A stretch of 16,911 bases of DNA from Perlabentimonas sp964490015. Its GTDB lineage: Bacteria; Bacteroidota; Bacteroidia; Bacteroidales; Tenuifilaceae. The DNA lies in the NCBI GenBank assembly GCA_964490015.1, contig CAZBBA010000086.1, positions 1-16,911 on the forward strand, read 5' to 3'. Under the pieces are notes generated by a model. It ran no database searches. It was not told the origin of the DNA and was given only the letters and a program-made list of their open reading frames with translations. The position numbers were made by a program, and so were the translations under genes. Positions 8,361 to 15,040 of this stretch are shown here, piece after piece (position 1 is the stretch's first letter; the number at the start of each line of letters is the position of its first letter).

Positions 8361-8368
8361 CAAAGTTA
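8361..8368 (-). promoter_or_regulatory. Candidate -7 element for the mtaB operon
   Basis: On the minus strand TAACTTTG (8368 down to 8361) matches TAnnTTTG exactly. The nearest upstream TTTG (8387 down to 8384) leaves only 15 bases, shorter than usual, so the -33 element is uncertain. The predicted start would give mtaB a leader of roughly 20 bases. Confidence 0.4.
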
Positions 8369-8474
8369 AAAAAAATGGTTCACCAAAAGGGGAGGATGAG
8401 ATAATGACTCAATCTTAATCGCTAAAATAAACACTTTTTAAGACTCGTGTAATAGATATCAAGCAAATTCATGG

Positions 8475-9164
8475 CTAAATTTTACTGAGGTGCGATTTAA
8501 TATTCGACAAGAAATGCGGAGAATCGTAAGTTGATTTATAGTTTAGGTTTGGAACAACTTCGCCTGTTTCCACATTAATAAACCCTTTTATAAACTGAGG
8601 AGGGAGTAGGTAAACCTCGTCGAGGTTTTCGTTGAGCTGAGGTTGCAATGTGCTTAAAATTTGCTCTACGTTAAGGATGGCATTTACCTGCTCAATTTCG
8701 CGAGTATACTTGTCGTAAATCTGCTTGGCAATGGAGATAACCACAACGAAGTCTCCGTATTGTTTACGCAGGTTATGTTTATATCCCAAGTCGAGTTTAT
8801 CATTAATTATGGGTTCAGCTGTTTTATAAAACGACTCGGCAAACTGAAAGCCCTCGCGACAAATTGTTTCGGCAATATCCTGAGTTTTGGTGTAGTGAAC
8901 AAAGATCATATCGGAATCAATATCCCTGAATAAAAAAACCTGAACCTCGGGGTCGAAAAGTCTGTTGGGTTTTATTATCGAATCGTGTGGATATGTTTTT
9001 AACCTACTAATAAGGAAATCAACATCCTCTTGACTGGTAAGACTTTTTAAACTAATCTGCTGTTTTATTAGCGACTCAATTCGCTTGTCCCTCTTGTAGA
9101 GTTGAATCTGCAAAAGAACGATGTATGCAATTAGAATTACAATTAGTATTAGCTCTACGCTCAT
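8475..9164 (-). CDS. Membrane-anchored protein of unknown function, possibly ADP-ribosyltransferase-like fold
   Basis: I do not recognise a named family. From ATG 9164 the protein has 229 residues; an in-frame TTG at 9170 adds two and is not preferred. Residues 3-21 form one hydrophobic helix followed by KRDKR, so the rest should face the cytoplasm. A charged helical segment follows (about 26-60). The soluble part has VHYTKTQDIAETICREGF at 89-106, then a strand YGDFVVVISI near 136-145, and DEVYLLPPQFIKGFI near 182-196. The order 'H-x-T, helix, I-x-x-x-G-F ... E-x-y-x-x-P-x-x-I-x-G' resembles H-Y-E type ADP-ribosyltransferase folds, with H90 and E183 as candidate residues. This is pattern-level inference only. 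The gene stands alone, 140 bases upstream of mtaB and divergent from the PepSY gene. Confidence 0.8.
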   Translation of the reverse strand: MSVELILIVILIAYIVLLQIQLYKRDKRIESLIKQQISLKSLTSQEDVDFLISRLKTYPHDSIIKPNRLFDPEVQVFLFRDIDSDMIFVHYTKTQDIAETICREGFQFAESFYKTAEPIINDKLDLGYKHNLRKQYGDFVVVISIAKQIYDKYTREIEQVNAILNVEQILSTLQPQLNENLDEVYLLPPQFIKGFINVETGEVVPNLNYKSTYDSPHFLSNIKSHLSKI

Positions 9165-9249
9165 TGGCAATTCGGTTCTTCTCTCATATTAGCGATTTCT
9201 ATATGCAATTTAGAAACAATTTTCTAAGATTCTATTTTTTATACTGATA

Positions 9250-9287
9250 AAGTGTAAGTAAGTTTCCATAAATCTTTGTAAGTGTAA
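9250..9287 (+). repeat. Paired AAGTGTAA direct repeats upstream of the PepSY gene
   Basis: AAGTGTAA occurs at 9250-9257 and again at 9280-9287, start to start 30 bases, close to three helical turns. They sit in the 184-base divergent intergenic region, 30-70 bases upstream of the -7 candidate at 9319. They could be a regulator binding pair, but an eight-base match may be chance. Confidence 0.25.
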
Positions 9288-9318
9288 CAAATGATACAAT
9301 TTTAGATATAAATACGAA

Positions 9319-9326
9319 TAGTTTTG
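9319..9326 (+). promoter_or_regulatory. Candidate -7 element for the PepSY-cupin pair
   Basis: TAGTTTTG matches TAnnTTTG exactly and lies 22 bases before ATG 9349. No TTG is found 17-23 bases upstream, so the promoter may be weak or activator-dependent. The predicted leader is short (about 15-18 bases). Confidence 0.35.
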
Positions 9327-9348
9327 CTGCTAATTACAAATATTTGAG

Positions 9349-10899
9349 ATGAATATACTTTACAAGTTCTTCAAGAAGTACCACAAATGGCTAGGAGTAT
9401 CGTTGAGTTTATTCTTACTGTTTTTTGCCTTGTCGGGCATAATTTTAAATCATAGGGCTACCTTTTCGAAGGTAGATGTGAAGAGAAGTTGGCTCCCGAG
9501 CGAATATCGATACAGTAATTGGAATAATGCAGCAATTAGGGGAGCCAAGCCATTTGGAACCGATACGCTTATGGTATATGGCAATAGTGGAGCGTGGAAG
9601 ATGGATGCAGAAGGGAAGACCTTTGTAGATTTTAATCAGGGTTTTCCAAAAGGAATAGATAATCGGAAAATTGCGGATATTCATATAACCCAGTCGGGCG
9701 AGGCATTTGCTGCAACTCTTTTTGGACTATACCGTTTGGAGGGTAATAGTTGGACTAAGGTTGATCTCCCTATTGATGAGATGCGAATTGTTGCCTTGGA
9801 GGAAAGGGGCGATACGCTCATAGTGATGGGCCGTTCGGACGTTTTGTTGGGTTTGGCAGTGGATAACTACACCAATTTTTCGGTTCAAACCATACAACCA
9901 CCCGTTGGAGCAGAGAAACGAGTTAGCCTATTTAAAACCATCTGGTTTATCCATAGCGGAAAAATTTTAGGAACACCAGGCAAGTTTATTGTCGATTTGG
10001 GAGGGGTTGCCATGATACTGCTCTCCTTAACCGGCCTTGTCTACTTTTTTGCTCCCAGTGTTTTAAAACGAATTCGTTCAAATACCCAAATTAAAAGTAG
10101 GATTAAGGCCGTGAACCGATGGTCGTACAAGTGGCATCTTCATGTTGGGATTATTTCCGCCATACTTCTCCTTATTGTAACCTTTACCGGGATGTTTTTA
10201 CGTCCACCGTTGTTGATTCCCATTGCCAGCAAAAGTGTGAAGCCAATCAAGGGCTCGAAGCTCGATTCGCCAAATTACTGGAACGATAACCTTCGCGATA
10301 TCCATTACGATACCATTCGTCATATTTTTTTGCTGGCAACTGCCGATGGGATTTATGCTCTCTCGCCCGATTTACGCGAACCCCCTGTGAAATTTGCCCT
10401 TCAACCTCCAGTAAGCGTTATGGGAATTAACGTTTTATGGCAGGAAGATTTCCATTATGTTGTGGGCTCGTTTAGCGGATTGTTTAAGTGGAATCCCTTT
10501 GCTGGAGTATTAGCCGATTATGTTACCAATGAGAGAGTGGAGCCACATTCTGCACTGCGATCTCCGTTTGGTGCATTGGCCATTGCGGGTGGAATTGAGG
10601 TTGGAGATAAAGGGGCATTGTTTTTCGATTACAACACGGGAGTCTTTATGCCCAATGGGCAACAAGATATGTTTCCAACTATGCCCCAGGAAATTGTTGA
10701 AAAATCGGGGATGTCGCTTTGGAATCTAGCCTTAGAGGTTCATACCTGGCGGATTATCAAATTTGCTACAGGTGGATTTTACATATTGGTAGTACCGCTT
10801 GCCGGAATTTTTGGTCTTGTAATAGTAATTTCGGGCCTAGCAATGTGGGTAATAAGGTATAGAAACAGAACAAATAGGAAGCAAAATGAGAATAGTTGA
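9349..10899 (+). CDS. PepSY-associated transmembrane protein
   Basis: A 516-residue inner-membrane protein of the PepSY-TM family, whose members are tied to iron/siderophore or heme handling and in some cases to reductase activity. Four membrane segments are seen: about 13-34, 218-240, 264-284 and 480-505. Conserved histidines sit at the membrane edges (YHKWLG with H12, NHR with H35, WHLH near 262-265), possible heme or metal ligands. Two soluble periplasmic-side regions (about 40-215 and 285-475) contain short repeated segments such as 'ITQSGEAFAATLFGLYRLE' and 'FLLATADGIYALSPDL', which resemble beta-propeller blades rather than a PepSY domain. Start is ATG 9349. The last 14 bases overlap the downstream cupin gene. 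No TonB receptor or siderophore gene is adjacent, so the substrate is open. Confidence 0.85.
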   Translation: MNILYKFFKKYHKWLGVSLSLFLLFFALSGIILNHRATFSKVDVKRSWLPSEYRYSNWNNAAIRGAKPFGTDTLMVYGNSGAWKMDAEGKTFVDFNQGFPKGIDNRKIADIHITQSGEAFAATLFGLYRLEGNSWTKVDLPIDEMRIVALEERGDTLIVMGRSDVLLGLAVDNYTNFSVQTIQPPVGAEKRVSLFKTIWFIHSGKILGTPGKFIVDLGGVAMILLSLTGLVYFFAPSVLKRIRSNTQIKSRIKAVNRWSYKWHLHVGIISAILLLIVTFTGMFLRPPLLIPIASKSVKPIKGSKLDSPNYWNDNLRDIHYDTIRHIFLLATADGIYALSPDLREPPVKFALQPPVSVMGINVLWQEDFHYVVGSFSGLFKWNPFAGVLADYVTNERVEPHSALRSPFGALAIAGGIEVGDKGALFFDYNTGVFMPNGQQDMFPTMPQEIVEKSGMSLWNLALEVHTWRIIKFATGGFYILVVPLAGIFGLVIVISGLAMWVIRYRNRTNRKQNENS

Positions 10900-11194
10900 A
10901 TTAGCAACAGCCGAAAAGGTACCCTTTAATCTGGATGGTAGAAAAATGCTGGTGGATAGTAGGGTAGAGATAATTCATCTCACGTTACAGCCCGGTGAGA
11001 TATTAGAAAAGCATACAAACACTTTTGATGTGGCTATATATGTTCTGGAAGGAAGTGGTGTTCTGGAGACTGACGACCAGAGTATCGCTGTTAAGCCCGA
11101 TGTCTGTATTACAATTTCTGCAGGTGTGAGTAGAGGTATTCGCAACACCACTACTGAAAAGATAAGGCTGCTTGTGGTGAAGATTTTTGGATAA
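10886..11194 (+). CDS. Small cupin-domain protein
   Basis: A 102-residue single-domain cupin. The beta-barrel pattern is clear: PGEILEKHTN near 36-45, YVLEGSGVLETDD near 53-65, and a second motif SAGVSRGIRN near 79-88. Only one histidine of the usual cupin metal site remains; the second histidine of motif 1 is Asn or absent and the motif-2 histidine (PxGxxH) is replaced by Arg in VSRGIRN. It may therefore bind a ligand without the usual metal, or use it differently. The ATG at 10886 lies inside the end of the PepSY gene (14-base overlap) and is preceded by AGGAA at 10876-10880, one of the few Shine-Dalgarno-like sites in this window. Co-expression with the PepSY protein is very likely; function unknown. 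Confidence 0.85.
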   Translation: MRIVELATAEKVPFNLDGRKMLVDSRVEIIHLTLQPGEILEKHTNTFDVAIYVLEGSGVLETDDQSIAVKPDVCITISAGVSRGIRNTTTEKIRLLVVKIFG

Positions 11195-11195
11195 G

Positions 11196-11237
11196 AAAAA
11201 GTATGGGCCAAATTACATGTAATTAAGCCCATACTTT
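11196..11237. terminator. Bidirectional hairpin terminator between the cupin gene and the convergent secreted-protein gene
   Basis: Arms AAAGTATGGGC (11198-11208) and GCCCATACTTT (11227-11237) are perfectly complementary. The 18-base loop contains a perfect 14-base palindrome AATTACATGTAATT (11211-11224), so the whole element can fold as an extended hairpin. The left side has five A, so transcripts from the minus strand end in a better U run than those from the plus strand. It begins two bases after the cupin stop codon. Confidence 0.85.
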
Positions 11238-11250
11238 ATCATGTGTTTTT

Positions 11251-11883
11251 CTACAACTCATTGATATCCTGAAATTCAATTTTCGGGTCGGGAATGAATG
11301 TTTGTTTTGGGATTGTAATATTCTCTTTAAAATCTACAGCTTTTTCTAATGAGGTTATGCCAAGCATCTTTGCTTCGGATTTAAGCGGAAGCCCTTTGTA
11401 TATCCACACCTTGGCCATCATCACTTTTATCACCTCGCACGTTTTGCCCAGTATCGATTCGGTTCCCAGGCGTTCGCCCCCAAGGGCATCAATAATATCT
11501 TGCCCCATCTGCACTAGTTCGGCTTCGGTCATATCCTTGGTTAGCTCTTTACCCATATCTACATACTCATGGTTAGATGTTTTGTATGCAGTCCCCTTAA
11601 CTAAATCCCAGGTGTAATTGGTTGTTCCATCGGTTATTGATATGCTATTCTGCTCCTCTTTTGAGGTTCGGCCAAAAATCTTGATGGTTGTTGTCGATTT
11701 AATCTCGGTGCGCGATTTCATCCCGTAGTTGTCCCACCAGAATTTTTTTGTACCAGTTGTGTTCCCCGATAGTTCGTACTCAATGTACCCCGATTTTACT
11801 GCAAATTGTTTGTATTCCTGTTTTTGGGCAATGGATATGGTTGAATACACTATAGCAGCCAGAAAAACTAGTATTCGTTTCAT
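11251..11883 (-). CDS. Secreted protein of unknown function
   Basis: A 210-residue protein with a signal peptide (about 1-19, MKRILVFLAAIVYSTISIAQ, cleavage after or near the AQ end). I do not recognise the family with certainty. The mature part is rich in beta-strand-like segments: SGYIEYELSG near 31-40, KKFWWDNYG near 46-54, a SITDGTTNYTWDL strand near 81-93 and VWIYKGLPLKSEAKMLG in the last third. The 'GYIEYE...FWWDNYG...W.Y+G.PLKSE' layout is like that of small periplasmic Bacteroidota proteins with a DUF4412-like fold, but this is a guess. There is one cysteine (in LGKTCEVIKV). It follows the FISUMP lipoprotein gene by 36 bases on the same strand and ends 14 bases from the shared terminator; the two are probably one transcript. 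Confidence 0.75.
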   Translation of the reverse strand: MKRILVFLAAIVYSTISIAQKQEYKQFAVKSGYIEYELSGNTTGTKKFWWDNYGMKSRTEIKSTTTIKIFGRTSKEEQNSISITDGTTNYTWDLVKGTAYKTSNHEYVDMGKELTKDMTEAELVQMGQDIIDALGGERLGTESILGKTCEVIKVMMAKVWIYKGLPLKSEAKMLGITSLEKAVDFKENITIPKQTFIPDPKIEFQDINEL

Positions 11884-11919
11884 TATCTTATTCTTTTGTG
11901 TTGTTCAGAGGATATTGAG

Positions 11920-12579
11920 TTACTCTTTAATACAGCGCACATAAAAGCCGCTGGCTAAACGAAAATCGCCAGAGCCGCTGCTATCATTTCTCCCTCCTAT
12001 ATATAAGGAGTGAGCTCTTTCGGGGTTTCTTTGATATTTGTTTGAACCCCAGTAGCGTGTCTCTTTTCCATCTTTATGGAAATAACCACCCTCGTCTCTG
12101 TAACCACCCAACTTTGAGTTAAACCCTGTTTTCCCTCCTTTTACCAATTCCTTTTTCTGATGATTTGCGGCTGAAATACCAGTGCTTTCTATCAGCTTAT
12201 CAAAATCTTTGTTAGTAGGAATGCGATACCCCTCGGGAGCCAGGCCACGTGGGTCGCTTACTGCATACCAGTTGTACAGCTTTCCATACTTTTTGCCGTT
12301 GGCGGGGTCGTTGTTAAGGTAGCACCATGCTGGTTTGCCCTCCTGGGCAGCTTGCACCCACTCCTCGTCGGTTTTGGCCTCGGGGATGGGGTCGCCGTTG
12401 CGGAAGTTGGCAACATCGAGGTTATCGCTTGCCCAGTTGTAGTTACCATAGATGGCTTTGGTGGCTACCTTGTCGACGGTTTTGTTTACCAGCTTGCTGC
12501 TGGTTAGGTTCGATACCTTGCACCCACTAATGGCAAGTGCAAGAATAACTAGGATTGAAAAGTTCTTAGTATTCTTCAT
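11920..12579 (-). CDS. Lipoprotein with FISUMP (Fibrobacter succinogenes major paralogous) domain
   Basis: A 219-residue lipoprotein. The signal peptide ends in the lipobox AISGC with C20. After a short Ser/Lys-rich linker, residues from about 47 to the end form a FISUMP domain: NWASDNLDVANFRNGD near 48-63, the WCYLNND block near 85-91, GKLYNWYAV near 99-107, APEGYRIPT near 113-121 and a C-terminal SGFYVRCIKE. Such domains occur in large paralog families on Bacteroidota and Fibrobacter cell surfaces; their molecular role is not settled. Start is ATG 12579; no exact TAnnTTTG element was found upstream. The coding sequence for residues about 35-115 (12230-12480) is clearly richer in G+C than the rest of the gene and its neighbours. 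Confidence 0.88.
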   Translation of the reverse strand: MKNTKNFSILVILALAISGCKVSNLTSSKLVNKTVDKVATKAIYGNYNWASDNLDVANFRNGDPIPEAKTDEEWVQAAQEGKPAWCYLNNDPANGKKYGKLYNWYAVSDPRGLAPEGYRIPTNKDFDKLIESTGISAANHQKKELVKGGKTGFNSKLGGYRDEGGYFHKDGKETRYWGSNKYQRNPERAHSLYIGGRNDSSGSGDFRLASGFYVRCIKE

Positions 12580-12648
12580 GTTAAGAGTTATTATTTGGTT
12601 AATATTTCTATTGGTTCATTCAACAGTACTTACGGAAAGTAAAGCAAC

Positions 12649-12680
12649 AAAAAAAAACTCACCCGATTGGGGTGAGTTTT
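12649..12680. terminator. Intrinsic terminator downstream of the DUF3137 gene
   Basis: Arms AAAACTCACCC (12654-12664) and GGGTGAGTTTT (12670-12680) form an 11-bp stem with loop GATTG. On the plus strand the left side is preceded by more A (nine in a row, 12649-12657), so a minus-strand transcript ends in nine U, a strong terminator for the DUF3137 gene that stops at 12792. It also insulates the FISUMP unit. Confidence 0.85.
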
Positions 12681-12791
12681 GAAAGCGTGGAGTTTGGGTT
12701 TGAGAGCGTAGGAGAGGAGTTGTTGGGCTTTGATTATTCAAAAATTTCTCAATTTCAATTTGTGGTAATAGGAAAAATTTGTGGATAAAAA
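12681..12791. other. Intergenic stretch with one consensus DnaA box
   Basis: TGTGGATAA at 12780-12788 is the exact reverse complement of TTATCCACA, the strongest DnaA box. It is the only perfect box I found in the window, just past the DUF3137 stop codon. It could titrate DnaA, but a single nine-base match in 17 kb may be chance. The rest is G/T-rich on the plus strand without a clear structure. Confidence 0.4.
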
Positions 12792-13802
12792 CTACTCCTT
12801 AGTCCAAATCCGAGTATTCAAATCCATTTCGGTAATTATTGTCTCAATCAGCTGAAACATATCAAACATCTGCTCCATATCGGAGAAGCGAACACCCGAT
12901 GAGTGGATGCGGGGCTCGAATAGCCCCCTGTGGAAAGGGATAGCCAAGTACACGCTGGACCCAGTAAACGAGAGATACATCCTCTTTTCATACTTGGCTT
13001 TAATATTCAGAATAGCTTCCATCATAAGTGGTGTAATCACATAGCGAGCCTCCTGCTGGCTAGTTGAGAACACCGCATACTGCTTCTCGAACAATGGATT
13101 TTCGAGTTTTACCAGCTGCCCATGAAACCCAGAGCGTTGCATAAACTGGGCACCCTTCCCAAGCAACTTCTCCGCGGTATCGGGGAGCACAAAGGTAGAT
13201 TCGCCGAGGTGCTTATTAAAATCGGCGAAAAAAAATAAGCCCTTAAAAATAAGGCCACTATTTTTACGATACTGGCTAAAGAACTGTAATCTCCGCAACG
13301 CAAATAAGTATCGCACAATAATGGACAAAATGCCTGGCCTCCTAATCTCACGGGTTTGACTCCAAGCCCTAAGCTCTGAAAAGGCAAATACTGTGCTACC
13401 AATTTTGCCCTCAATGTAATCGTCGCCAATTGCATATGCGGCTCTAGTTGGAAAAATTCTACTCTGGTTAAAAGCTTCGAGCGATATGTGTTTCTCGTGA
13501 TCAAAGGTGTACCCCTTATTGATAAGCGAAACAATTTTACCAACAACCTCCTGCTTGTAGGTAGCGTAGTAGCTGGTTTGGAAAAAGTTGATAAATGTGA
13601 TAATAACGGTTTCGCCAAAAATGAGAATAAACAGGGCTGGGGGAATGGGAATAAACTCCTGAGCAATAATCCAAAGCATTGCAGCAAAAAACAGTATTGC
13701 TACATATAACAGCAACTTAATTCTAATTCGCTTGCCCTCTAGCGCAGCAAGTTGCGGCTCAAGACTATCTTTATATAGCTTATGTAATTTGTTTTCCTGC
13801 AT
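12792..13802 (-). CDS. DUF3137 domain membrane protein (paralog 1)
   Basis: A 336-residue protein of the DUF3137 family, function unknown. The N-terminal 25 residues are helical (LHKLYKDSLEPQLAALEGK); two membrane segments follow at about 28-48 and 54-74, and residues 78-336 form the large cytoplasmic DUF3137 domain. Blocks shared with the second paralog are GDDY near 126-129, DFNKH near 194-198, TFVLPDTAEKLLGK near 203-216, LVKLEN...FEKQYAVFSTSQQEARY near 230-253, ITPLMMEA and the C-terminus EMDLNTRIWTKE. A GTG at 13805 directly precedes the ATG at 13802; ATG is chosen. It lies 33-36 bases after the two-repeat lipoprotein gene stop on the same strand and is closed by the terminator at 12649-12680, so it is the last gene of the cluster. 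Confidence 0.88.
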   Translation of the reverse strand: MQENKLHKLYKDSLEPQLAALEGKRIRIKLLLYVAILFFAAMLWIIAQEFIPIPPALFILIFGETVIITFINFFQTSYYATYKQEVVGKIVSLINKGYTFDHEKHISLEAFNQSRIFPTRAAYAIGDDYIEGKIGSTVFAFSELRAWSQTREIRRPGILSIIVRYLFALRRLQFFSQYRKNSGLIFKGLFFFADFNKHLGESTFVLPDTAEKLLGKGAQFMQRSGFHGQLVKLENPLFEKQYAVFSTSQQEARYVITPLMMEAILNIKAKYEKRMYLSFTGSSVYLAIPFHRGLFEPRIHSSGVRFSDMEQMFDMFQLIETIITEMDLNTRIWTKE

Positions 13803-13838
13803 CACTCAATACCCGTTCAGCATAATCTACAGGGTATG

Positions 13839-14987
13839 CTACAAATCTATTGAATACTTTATGTCAACTATCTTACCGTTATTATCGGTACTAACTACAA
13901 AACCAACTTTATTATCGTAATTCCCACGAACAAAGTACCATTTATTATCCTTTTCAAAAAACGATTTATGCGACTCATCGTCTGCAGGTAAAATTTCATC
14001 TATAAGGGTTTGCAATGCTTGGGCATCGTCGTTTGAGCTGAGCAACTTATTGTTTTCAAGTACCTGAACCAATAATTTTGAGCAAACTACCTCTTTAGCA
14101 TGTGAGTAGTGTTGCATAGTGCCATTTAATTCAAGCACAAACATTCCGCTCCCAACAAAACCGGTGGAGTAATCATCCTCTGCAAAAGTTTTCACAAGGT
14201 CGTACTCGTAGAGATTTAACCCCAACTCCTTTAAAAGAGGAGCATCAATAGCTCGTGCTACGAACTTGGATGTTGCACTGTTTTCGAGCGCTTCCACAAT
14301 TTTCTCCCTATCCGCGTTAGGCAATGTAAAGGGCTTTCCCGACTCGTCTTTAAAGTTTATCTCGGGAACAACAACCTTGTCAAGGTCTGGATCGGTTACA
14401 CTATGCTCTACAATTGATTGGATTGAGCCATTGCCATCGGTGGTGAAGATGTAGCCGCTATACTTCTCAAAAAATTTGCTTCGAATAAAAAACCATGTGT
14501 TACCATCCTGCATGTATCCATAGTTGTCGCGAGCACCGCGGGGATCAAGTACATTCAAGGCTTTGTAAACCGAAATGGCATCCTGCTGATTATTAAGCAC
14601 CACTCCATTCTTAATAGTTGACACTAGCTCTTGTGAAAAGAGTAATTCGTCTAGGTCTCTAAACAACGATAGCTCCGATCCACGCTTGATAAAGTAAGCA
14701 TGCTTAACCGACACGCTTGACGATACCCCATCGTGATCCCTGTAGGGATGCAATTTCTCGGCAACAATAATATCGGCATCGAACACCTTATTGAAATCGC
14801 CATACGATAATTTGGCAAATTCCAGAACCGTTTGGCTGCTCAAGTATTCACTAACGGCTAATGTTTCAGTAGTTTCTTCAAAATTTTCTTCCTGTACGTT
14901 TTCTGTATTCAACTGGTTTTTAGCACCGCCTCCACATGCAAAAAGGGCAATAAGAGAATAGAATAGTAATACGTTTAGAATTTTCAT
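13839..14987 (-). CDS. Lipoprotein with two tandem copies of an unrecognised domain
   Basis: A 382-residue lipoprotein with signal peptide and lipobox LFAC (C18), then an acidic linker to about residue 45. I do not recognise the family. Two halves can be aligned by eye: residues about 97-197 and 280-382. Matched landmarks are AYFIKRGSEL with GMFVLELNGT, a run ending NNQQDAISVYKAL with SNDDAQALQTLI, NTWFFIRS with NKWYFVRG, and SGYIFTTDGNGSIQSI with VGFVVSTDNNGKIVDI. Each half ends in a W-[FY]-F-[IV]-R strand followed by a T/S-T-D-x-N-G-x-I turn. It lies between two DUF3137 genes, 53 bases after one and 36 bases before the other, so it is probably co-transcribed and may act with them at the envelope. 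Confidence 0.82.
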   Translation of the reverse strand: MKILNVLLFYSLIALFACGGGAKNQLNTENVQEENFEETTETLAVSEYLSSQTVLEFAKLSYGDFNKVFDADIIVAEKLHPYRDHDGVSSSVSVKHAYFIKRGSELSLFRDLDELLFSQELVSTIKNGVVLNNQQDAISVYKALNVLDPRGARDNYGYMQDGNTWFFIRSKFFEKYSGYIFTTDGNGSIQSIVEHSVTDPDLDKVVVPEINFKDESGKPFTLPNADREKIVEALENSATSKFVARAIDAPLLKELGLNLYEYDLVKTFAEDDYSTGFVGSGMFVLELNGTMQHYSHAKEVVCSKLLVQVLENNKLLSSNDDAQALQTLIDEILPADDESHKSFFEKDNKWYFVRGNYDNKVGFVVSTDNNGKIVDIKYSIDL

Positions 14988-15040
14988 GATTTTAAGGTTT
15001 TTAAATGGTTAGTGTTATGATTTGCAAAATATTGAAAAAA

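Noticed and set aside
12258..12530. Overlapping open frames on both strands in the FISUMP gene
   Set aside because: They arise from the locally high G+C content, which removes stop codons; the FISUMP frame is the one with a signal peptide and family motifs.
13109..13687. 192-codon open frame on the minus strand in another frame of DUF3137 paralog 1
   Set aside because: It overlaps the DUF3137 coding frame, which is conserved with its paralog; this frame has no counterpart in paralog 2.
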